Assembly: GCA_002371895.1 (NCBI GenBank)
Contig: DFHM01000010.1
Location: 1 to 47,519 of the forward strand
Length of the DNA stretch: 47,519 nucleotides
Source: Candidatus Saccharibacteria bacterium UBA3723
Lineage (GTDB): Bacteria > Patescibacteriota > Saccharimonadia > Saccharimonadales > Saccharimonadaceae
Reading direction: 5' to 3'
Part shown: piece by piece, positions 41,317 through 47,519 of the stretch
Layout: every line of letters starts with the position of its first letter
Numbering within the stretch: position 1 is the first letter of the stretch
The notes under the pieces: model-generated
The model's input: the letters and a program-made list of their open reading frames with translations, nothing else
What the model was told of the DNA's origin: nothing
Database searches by the model: none
Translations under genes and position numbers: made by a program

Positions 41317-42403
41317 TTTTCTTCTTTTTGGCCTTCGACTTTGTTTTGGCCGGGCGCTCGATGAAATCGTTTTCTCTTAGCACATACTGCCAGGCGAGTT
41401 TTTCGCTGACGATTAGGAAGTGGCTTTCGCCGTCTTCTTCGTAGAAATTGATTGGCATTTTGACGGTATTATAGACGTCCAATAGCTCGTCAAAATCTTT
41501 GACCGTGGAGACATTGAGACCTTTGATTTTTGGCGCCTTGTCGATGTCGACGATGAGATTATCGTATTCTTCGCGAAGCTTACTAACGGTATATTCGTAG
41601 CGATGCGTACGGCGCGCAACTATACCATCTACGATGAGCTTTCCTATTAGATATATCGTGGCAACGGCAAGTAGTAGGCCAGCCAAACGGCAGAAGCGAT
41701 GCTCGCCGGTTTCGACGCTGATATATTTGGTATAAACTTTGCCGTTATTATCCGTATTAGTCTCGACAATGATATCGATGGACTCTTCGGCGAGCGGAAT
41801 CGAAAGACTGATTTCGGAGTCGAGCAAGGCTGGACGATCCATGATTTCGGTCGTAAAGTCGCCAGTGATGAGCATAGTGACTTTGAGCGTGCCCTTAGCG
41901 GCAAGTCCGTATTCTTCGCGGAAGGCTTCGAGGTATTTGGCGTACTGCGCGTAATCGATATCCACATGCTCCGTAATGACCAGTTTCTGACTATTGTCGA
42001 TGCTGGCCTGTTTTTCTTCGGTGAGGTCGTAGGTTTTGGTCCAGTATTTTTCGCCGTTATCGCGCTCTGCGCCGATAGTTGCGACGAATTGATAAGCGTA
42101 ATCGCCGGAAACTGGCGCAGTAAAGTTTGCTTGGTATTTATAATAAGCCGGGATTTGCTCGACGAGGCCGGCGAGGTAGGTATCGCCAGATTTTAGTTCG
42201 GTTTCTTCAAGGAAATTACCCTCTTTAAGCTTGACGGAGTAATCAATATCACCGCCTTCTTTGTAGCCAAAATGAACTTCTTGCTGCGTCGCAAAACCGG
42301 ATAATATTAGGTAGCCACTAGTGACAATAAACACTGCAATCGTGCAGATACAAAAGATAATTCTTGAGTAGTTAGGTTTTTGCGCTTCCTGTTTTTTCTG
42401 CAT
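41285..42403 (-). CDS. DUF5305-like membrane protein, 372 aa
   Basis: Two membrane helices (about 15-37 and 240-260) flank an extracytoplasmic beta-rich domain (FNYKEGGDIDYSVKLKEG-type start, FTAPVSGDYAYQFVATIGAE). A cytoplasmic tail ends in a Lys/Arg-rich stretch (KSKAKKKKTKQTRRRARK). The layout and neighbour (an S26 Ser-His signal peptidase) match DUF5305 proteins described beside SipW-like peptidases in archaea and Firmicutes; the family call is from motif memory. It starts directly after the peptidase stop codon, so the two are co-transcribed. Confidence 0.65.
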   Translation of the reverse strand: MQKKQEAQKPNYSRIIFCICTIAVFIVTSGYLILSGFATQQEVHFGYKEGGDIDYSVKLKEGNFLEETELKSGDTYLAGLVEQIPAYYKYQANFTAPVSGDYAYQFVATIGAERDNGEKYWTKTYDLTEEKQASIDNSQKLVITEHVDIDYAQYAKYLEAFREEYGLAAKGTLKVTMLITGDFTTEIMDRPALLDSEISLSIPLAEESIDIIVETNTDNNGKVYTKYISVETGEHRFCRLAGLLLAVATIYLIGKLIVDGIVARRTHRYEYTVSKLREEYDNLIVDIDKAPKIKGLNVSTVKDFDELLDVYNTVKMPINFYEEDGESHFLIVSEKLAWQYVLRENDFIERPAKTKSKAKKKKTKQTRRRARK

Positions 42404-43528
42404 TTATTCCTCCCGACCAAATGCCTCGTTTAATAATATTGTAGGATATCCGACGTAATAATTCACGACTTCAACGCGACCAAGCACATTTTCTGGATCC
42501 ACAAGGTAATCATCGGCACTGCCAACGTTGTCACCCTTGGTGCGATAATAGGTGCCGCTACGTTGCTCTACGATTTCTTCTACGCGATGCGCAATAATTT
42601 CATTGCCGCGTTTAAATACGATTACGTCACCCTCTTTTATATCCACATCAGCGCGATAAATTAATGCATCGCCACGCGAAATTTGCGGGCGCATAGAATT
42701 GGATGCAATGGCAACAATGCGGTACGGCGTAATGCCGCTAATTAGCACAGCATAAGCTGCGAGAATTACGATGATTGGAATTGTTAGGAAGCTAATACTA
42801 AAACGTCGGGCCTTCTTTATGTGGCGCTCGGAATACTTTTCGTGATGCAGGACGAGAATAAAACACAATAAAGGCGTTGCGATAGTAAAAATAAGAGACA
42901 ATGCCCCGCCGAGATGTGGTTGATATGGAATGATTAGCGGCGCCATGACGATAATTGTGTGGTAAATAATTGCCGGAATGAGGCTAATTCTGAGCGAGAA
43001 ATAGCTACAAATGAGCTCTGTAGCGAGAATTCCCAAAAATGTTGTAATAATTACAACGATAGGCGAATTCGTCTGCGTGATTGTTGTAATATTTACAACA
43101 GTGGTAAAGCTGATTAACGTAGATAATGCGATAAATGCGGCGATTAATTCCCATCTTTCGCGGTGATTTGCGAGTAAAGTGTAACGAAATAGCTCAATTG
43201 CGACGATAAAACCAAAGATTGGGACTGCGATCCATGATAATTCGACTTTTTGTATGCCGACAAAACTGCCAACGAGTAATAGCAGGATGCCAATCAAAAC
43301 AAAATTCAGTACCACTAGCCTTGATGTGGAAAAACGAAGGATATTTTTGTCGGTTTTGTAGCCGATTGTTGATAACGCGAAAATTTCTAGCGCAACGAGC
43401 GCGATTAGCCAGTAAATGAGGCAAACAATCATTTCGGCGCGCGCCAAGAATAGTTCAAAAACCAAAAACATCGCCAAAAAAGCAATTAATGTGGCGATGA
43501 TAGTTTTTTGGCTGCGCTTTATTTGCAT
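42404..43528 (-). CDS. SipW/archaeal-type (S26B) signal peptidase with polytopic N-terminal domain
   Basis: 374 residues. Residues 10-265 contain about eight membrane helices, an extension not present in classic SipW. The C-terminal peptidase has catalytic Ser278 (AIASNSMRPQISRGD) and, in place of Lys, His314 (NEIIAHRVEEIV), the Ser-His dyad of the S26B/ER-type group. The KGDNVGSADDYLV box follows. It likely processes the TasA-like protein encoded 50 bp upstream. A second, Ser-Lys signal peptidase (6253) serves the general pathway. Confidence 0.9.
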   Translation of the reverse strand: MQIKRSQKTIIATLIAFLAMFLVFELFLARAEMIVCLIYWLIALVALEIFALSTIGYKTDKNILRFSTSRLVVLNFVLIGILLLLVGSFVGIQKVELSWIAVPIFGFIVAIELFRYTLLANHRERWELIAAFIALSTLISFTTVVNITTITQTNSPIVVIITTFLGILATELICSYFSLRISLIPAIIYHTIIVMAPLIIPYQPHLGGALSLIFTIATPLLCFILVLHHEKYSERHIKKARRFSISFLTIPIIVILAAYAVLISGITPYRIVAIASNSMRPQISRGDALIYRADVDIKEGDVIVFKRGNEIIAHRVEEIVEQRSGTYYRTKGDNVGSADDYLVDPENVLGRVEVVNYYVGYPTILLNEAFGREE

Positions 43529-43578
43529 GACAAGAAATGGAGGCCCCGCGCGGATACTACACGGAGCCCCGAATTAAA

Positions 43579-44139
43579 TTAGACGGCTTGTACGAATTCG
43601 AATTCTGCAAAGGTGGATACGTCGATACCATCTTCTGGCACAACAGTACCTTCTTCTGGCTCGTAGCTGATTTTGATCATGATGTTTTTGACGTTGCTGC
43701 CAGCATCGTGATTGATGGCGGCGGCGATTTCACTTTCGCTGCCGGTGAAGACCTGATCATTATCAAAAGTAACAGTGTACTTGATATAGCTTTCGTCGGA
43801 GCCTTCATAGCTTGGCATGCGAATAGTATCGAGGATGGCATTATAATCGCCGGTATTAATGACGTCTAAAGAGGCGAGATAATATTGGCCTGCCTTGTCG
43901 AAATGGACCGCGACATCGAAGCGGTCGTCGCTGATTGTGAGAGATTCGGCTTTTACGCTGCCCTCGCCGAGCTGATAGCTATCAGCGTCGAGAGAAACGA
44001 AATATTGTTTTTCGCTAGAGAAATTGGTGCCGTTAAGGTCTAGCACCTGTGAATAGGTCGCGAAACCGACCGACATAAATAATACCGCAAAGGCTAGCAC
44101 GCCAATAATGGCGAAATGTATACTCTTTTGTTTTTCCAT
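43579..44139 (-). CDS. TasA/CalY-like secreted protein with SipW-type signal
   Basis: 186 residues. A basic start and hydrophobic segment (residues 8-26, FAIIGVLAFAVLFMSVGFA) followed by TYSQ resemble SipW-dependent signal peptides. The mature part is a beta-rich domain (EKQYFVSLDADSYQLGEGSV, YYLASLDVINTGDYNAIL, IMIKISYEPEEGTVVP) of the size of camelysin/TasA fibre proteins. The neighbouring SipW-like peptidase supports the assignment. Fibre formation is inferred, not shown. AAGGAT precedes the ATG. Confidence 0.68.
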   Translation of the reverse strand: MEKQKSIHFAIIGVLAFAVLFMSVGFATYSQVLDLNGTNFSSEKQYFVSLDADSYQLGEGSVKAESLTISDDRFDVAVHFDKAGQYYLASLDVINTGDYNAILDTIRMPSYEGSDESYIKYTVTFDNDQVFTGSESEIAAAINHDAGSNVKNIMIKISYEPEEGTVVPEDGIDVSTFAEFEFVQAV

Positions 44140-44205
44140 TTTTGTATCCTTATTTGACTTTGCCTATAGATTAGCATAAGCGTCGTATTTTGGCAAGTTT
44201 TAGCG

Positions 44206-44211
44206 TATAAT
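44206..44211 (+). promoter_or_regulatory. Leaderless -10 box of the 44218 gene
   Basis: TATAAT ends 6 bp before the ATG at 44218. No -35 box is clear. Confidence 0.65.
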
Positions 44212-44217
44212 AGGCTT

Positions 44218-44592
44218 ATGTTAGTTGTAGGTTTTTTACAGTGGTGGTATACGCGCGGCTGGATGGGCTTTGCGCAAGGACTGCTCGACAAAATCCGTAG
44301 CCTAGCGGATTTCTTCTCTCTAGGTCTTTTACTCAGGACATTATTTTACCCGTTTAGGCAGATTTCCGCCTATTCCGACGAGAACGCTTCCCTGCAAAAA
44401 CAAATCAGCGCATTCTTTGATAAGCTACTTTCTCGTACAATCGGCGCAGTAGTTCGTCTTGGCATTTTGATTTTCGGCATTCTCGCAATTACGGTCGAGG
44501 CCGGGCTAGGTGCAATTCTTGCATTTGCATGGCCATTCATTCCATTAGTTCCTATCGTCGCAGTGTTCTGCGCAATCGTGGGGGTCGTATGA
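44218..44592 (+). CDS. Small membrane protein, 124 aa, coupled to the ClpC-like ATPase
   Basis: Not recognised. An amphipathic aromatic start (FLQWWYTRGWMGFAQG) may lie on the membrane; two hydrophobic helices follow (about 74-94 and 98-124). Its stop overlaps the start of the ClpC-like gene (ATGA), so the two are translationally coupled and probably form one complex in the membrane. Leaderless promoter 6 bp upstream. Confidence 0.75.
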   Translation: MLVVGFLQWWYTRGWMGFAQGLLDKIRSLADFFSLGLLLRTLFYPFRQISAYSDENASLQKQISAFFDKLLSRTIGAVVRLGILIFGILAITVEAGLGAILAFAWPFIPLVPIVAVFCAIVGVV

Positions 44593-46991
44593 ATAATACT
44601 TACAATTACAACTCACTCCGTGCAAAAGAAGCGCGCCTCGGCAAAGTTTTTGAGCACTGGTTTATTCGCACTTTGATGAAGATTGCAGTCGTAGCATTAC
44701 TTGCGGCGGCGGTATATTTGCGCTTTGCGCTACATACTTCGCTTTGGTGGCTATTACTTGGTCTCGCGGTACTACTCGCGATGTTCTTGGCTTGGCACAA
44801 ATACGAATTGTTACGCCCTGCTACTGGCAAGGCAGATGATATTAATAATATTTTGTCACGCGATTTACTTATAGTGATGGGCCGAAAGCCAAATTCGCGT
44901 AAGCTTGCGGAGATTGCTTGCAAGACGCAGAGCGGTAGCTTTTTGGCGCTACGTTATGCGATTACGCCATCTTTACTTGAGATTTTGGCGGCAGATTTGC
45001 CAGAAGATCCGACGCCGATTTATGAAAAAGCGCGCGAAATTATGCAGAAAACCGACGCCGAGCAGATTGCTGGTGGCATGATTAGCGTTGCAATTATCGA
45101 ATGTCATCCAAATCACGAAGAAATCCTAAAGCGCATGAAGCTATCAATTGACGATCTTTATGGCGGCATCACTTGGTACAACTATTTGCACGGTCTCGTA
45201 AAGAGCATGAATAAGCCACGTCATACTGGTGGTATGGGTCGCGATTTGATGTTTGGCTATACGCCACTTTTGCAGAACTTTGCGATTAATATTTCCCGCT
45301 CACGCGAGGGCATGATTAAGGAGCAGGTCCACCTTGCCGCGCATGATGAGATTGTCGATAAAATGGTACAGACTTTCTCGAGCGGCGGTCGTCAAAACGT
45401 GGCTTTGATTGGCCCAGAAGGTAGTGGCCGCTCCACGATCGTAACGGCGTTTGCGGATAAGATTTTGAATGCTGATAGCAAGATTTCTTCCCGTCTGAAG
45501 TTCCGCCAGATTTTTAAGCTAGATGCTGCAGCATTGATTGGTTCCGCTGGCGAGCGCGGCGAAATTGAACGCCTAGTACGCAACATCTTGGCGGAAGCAT
45601 ACATGGCAAAGAATGTCATTATTTGGCTAGATAACGCACAGTTGTTCTTCGAGGAAGGTGTTGGCTCGGTGGATATCGCAAATGTACTCTTGCCGATCCT
45701 TGAAGGCGGCAAGCTTCGCATGATTTTAACGATGGACGAGCAGAGATTCTTGGAGATCTCCGCAAAGAACAGCTCGCTTGCGAACGCTTTGAATAAAATC
45801 ATGGTTGCCGAGGCAAGCCAAGACGAAACAATGAAAATTATGCAGGATCACGTGCCAGAGCTAGAGTACCAGCATAACGTGATTTATACACACTGGGCTT
45901 TGACAGAAGCATACCGCCTATCCGAGCGCTACGTGCATGATTTAGTAATGCCTGGACGCGCTTTGAACTTGCTTGAATCTGCCGCTGGCCATGCAGAATC
46001 CGACCGTTTTGTTACGGAAAAATCCGTTCAGTCCGCGATCGAAAAGACCTATGGCGTAAAGATGCAGTCTACACAAAACGAAGAAGATAAGTCTCGCTTG
46101 CTTAATATGGAAGAACTCATCCATGAGCGCATGATTGATCAGGAGGGCGCCGTAAAGGCCGTCAGCGACGCTCTACGTCGCGCTGCAGCGGGCGTGCGCA
46201 ATGAGAATCGCCCAATTGGCACATTCCTCTTCCTTGGCCCTACTGGTGTCGGTAAAACCGAGCTCGCAAAGGCCCTTAGCGAAGTCTACTTCCATGGCGA
46301 AGGCACGATGATTCGTATCGACTTGAACGAGTTTGTCTCTGCTGACGATGTTTCGCGCTTGATTGCGGATGGTGCCACAGATGAACTAAGCCTAACTTCA
46401 CAAGTAATGAAGCATCCATTTGCCGTAGTGCTCCTGGACGAGATCGAAAAGGCACATCCGCAGGTGCTTACTACCCTACTCCAGCTTCTCGACGAAGGTA
46501 TCTTACGCGACATTAAGAACCGTGAAGTCAGCTTCCGCGATACAATCGTGATTGCGACAAGTAACGCTGGCGCCGATAAAATCCGCGATTACATTGATCA
46601 GGGCCTTACGATGACGGAAGTAAAGGACGAACTTACAAATGAGCTAATTAAGACTGGTGCGTTTAAGCCAGAGTTCCTAAACCGTTTCGATGAAATCTGC
46701 GCCTTTGAGCCGCTTTCAAAGGAGGCTTTGATTCAGATTATTGATTTGATCCTTAAGGGCGTAAATAAGACGCTAGAGCCGCAGAAGATTAGCGTGACAG
46801 TAGATGAGGGCGGAAAGAAGTTGCTCGTAGATGCTGGTTACGATCCAAAGCTTGGTGCTCGCCCAATGCGCCGCATTGTTCAAAAGACCGTAGAAAATAT
46901 CGTAGCAAAGAATGTTCTTAGCGGTGAAACCGATAGCGGTGAAAAGATCCACATCACCACAGAAATGATTCGTAACGAATTAGCTAATTAA
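44589..46991 (+). CDS. Membrane-anchored ClpC/ClpB-like AAA+ ATPase with degenerate first ATPase site
   Basis: 800 residues from the ATG that overlaps the upstream stop. Two membrane helices lie at about 28-72. A Clp-N-like helical region spans about 100-230. AAA domain 1 has a Walker A variant GPEGSGRS (Lys replaced by Arg, about residue 275) and a Walker B ending IIWLDNAQ (Glu replaced by Asn, about 345), so it probably cannot hydrolyse ATP. AAA domain 2 is intact: GPTGVGKT (about 549), VVLLDEIEKAH (about 612), VIATSNAGAD, and the C-terminal DPKLGARPMRRIVQ. A ClpP-binding loop was not identified. Role in membrane protein remodelling is inferred. Confidence 0.88.
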   Translation: MNNTYNYNSLRAKEARLGKVFEHWFIRTLMKIAVVALLAAAVYLRFALHTSLWWLLLGLAVLLAMFLAWHKYELLRPATGKADDINNILSRDLLIVMGRKPNSRKLAEIACKTQSGSFLALRYAITPSLLEILAADLPEDPTPIYEKAREIMQKTDAEQIAGGMISVAIIECHPNHEEILKRMKLSIDDLYGGITWYNYLHGLVKSMNKPRHTGGMGRDLMFGYTPLLQNFAINISRSREGMIKEQVHLAAHDEIVDKMVQTFSSGGRQNVALIGPEGSGRSTIVTAFADKILNADSKISSRLKFRQIFKLDAAALIGSAGERGEIERLVRNILAEAYMAKNVIIWLDNAQLFFEEGVGSVDIANVLLPILEGGKLRMILTMDEQRFLEISAKNSSLANALNKIMVAEASQDETMKIMQDHVPELEYQHNVIYTHWALTEAYRLSERYVHDLVMPGRALNLLESAAGHAESDRFVTEKSVQSAIEKTYGVKMQSTQNEEDKSRLLNMEELIHERMIDQEGAVKAVSDALRRAAAGVRNENRPIGTFLFLGPTGVGKTELAKALSEVYFHGEGTMIRIDLNEFVSADDVSRLIADGATDELSLTSQVMKHPFAVVLLDEIEKAHPQVLTTLLQLLDEGILRDIKNREVSFRDTIVIATSNAGADKIRDYIDQGLTMTEVKDELTNELIKTGAFKPEFLNRFDEICAFEPLSKEALIQIIDLILKGVNKTLEPQKISVTVDEGGKKLLVDAGYDPKLGARPMRRIVQKTVENIVAKNVLSGETDSGEKIHITTEMIRNELAN

Positions 46992-47002
46992 TTAAATATT
47001 TA

Positions 47003-47519
47003 TTAGAAGCTTTCCTTGCGGATAGTTTCGATGATATTTTGTTTCTTTATTGCGCGGACCGAATAGCGCATGATTACCGCAACGAGTATCCCGACGGATG
47101 CGATCGAGATAATTACTGCGTTCCATGGGAAGATCCAGCCGAAGTTAGTATCAGCAGCGTCAAATAGCTGCGAAATACCATACGAGACTAATAGGCCAAT
47201 TGGAATACCAATCATGAGCGCACGCGTAGAGTACATGATACTCTCCAAGCGAATCATACGATTGAATTCTTTGCTGGTCATACCAACGGATTTTAGAATC
47301 GCGAATTCTTTTGCGCGCAAAGCGACGTTAGTCGTGATTGTATTAAAGATGTTTGTGACGCCAATTAGCGATACGATGATTATGAAACCATAGGTTAAGA
47401 TTTCGGCCAAAAGAATGATATTTTTTAGCACACGCGTAAGTTTCTCAGTATCCTCATAATAGCAACTGCCATATTTTTCTTGCACCGAATCTTGATCTAG
47501 GTACTGCGAGATTTTATCA
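47003..47519 (-). CDS. FtsX-type ABC transporter permease, C-terminal part (5' end beyond right edge)
   Basis: The reading frame stays open to the window end; only about 171 C-terminal residues are present. Three membrane helices are visible with the FtsX core motif LAEILTYGFIIIVSLIGVTNIFNTITTNVALRAKEFAILKSVGMT, and a last helix before a basic tail (SVRAIKKQNIIETIRKESF). Convergent with the ClpC-like gene, 11 bp apart. It probably belongs to an exporter continuing past the edge. Confidence 0.88.
   Translation of the reverse strand, partial: DKISQYLDQDSVQEKYGSCYYEDTEKLTRVLKNIILLAEILTYGFIIIVSLIGVTNIFNTITTNVALRAKEFAILKSVGMTSKEFNRMIRLESIMYSTRALMIGIPIGLLVSYGISQLFDAADTNFGWIFPWNAVIISIASVGILVAVIMRYSVRAIKKQNIIETIRKESF

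Noticed and set aside
1..47519. Alternative genetic code (TGA as Gly or Trp, as in some CPR groups)
   Set aside because: TGA terminates several genes at sensible ends (for example at 44592 and 19654), and conserved proteins contain no internal TGA.

Overview
The window looks like a chromosomal segment of a Patescibacteria/CPR bacterium, most likely Candidatus Saccharibacteria (TM7). This is an inference from gene content and style, not from a marker phylogeny. The genome is compact with moderate GC and the standard code (TGA is used as a stop). It carries many small membrane proteins and lysine-rich tails on conserved proteins. Many genes have an extended -10 box (TGnTAtAAT) only 6-9 bp before the ATG, which implies leaderless mRNAs. 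There is no rRNA operon, CRISPR array or intact insertion sequence.

Layout. 1-6.9 kb: 5' end of a leftward gene, an aquaporin with a histone-like tail, two orphan ORFs with strong promoters (1434, 3533), rpsB-tsf, a polytopic membrane protein with htrA, and lepB. 6.9-20 kb: rmuC, CIRCE-controlled dnaK, DUF2238-like and TraX-like membrane proteins, a P-loop kinase with a TylF-type methyltransferase, an M16 peptidase, secA, hpf, serS, an NrdR-controlled small protein with a glycyl-radical tail, and a third strong-promoter orphan ORF. 20-30.4 kb: a WG-like surface protein, L31 type B, queH, tetR with a very large MMPL transporter, a frameshifted mmcQ-like gene, a candidate sRNA, a ClbS/DfsB-like protein and a frameshifted TfoX_N gene. 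30.4-35.4 kb: an accessory block of two nuclease-like/P-loop helicase (DUF2075-like) proteins interleaved with a MazG-like and a Nudix pyrophosphohydrolase. 35.4-39.3 kb: a MacB-like ABC exporter flanked by two structured direct repeats and ending at a tRNA-Lys gene. 39.3-47.5 kb: tandem paralogous membrane proteins with a methyltransferase, a SipW-type peptidase/TasA-like/DUF5305-like secretion cluster, a membrane-anchored ClpC-like ATPase with a degenerate first ATPase site, and the 3' end of an FtsX-type permease gene.

How it fits together. Core functions cluster (translation: rpsB, tsf, serS, hpf, L31, tRNA-Lys; secretion and envelope quality control: secA, lepB, htrA, the ClpC-like ATPase, M16; stress: dnaK). 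The remainder is surface and interaction machinery (MMPL and ABC exporters, the SipW/TasA-like cluster, the WG-like protein), as expected for an epibiont. The most unusual items are the miniature ATP-cone-like/glycyl-radical protein under paired NrdR boxes (18567-19116), the helicase/nuclease plus nucleotide-pyrophosphohydrolase block (30401-35404), and the covarying structured repeats (35468 and 39031).
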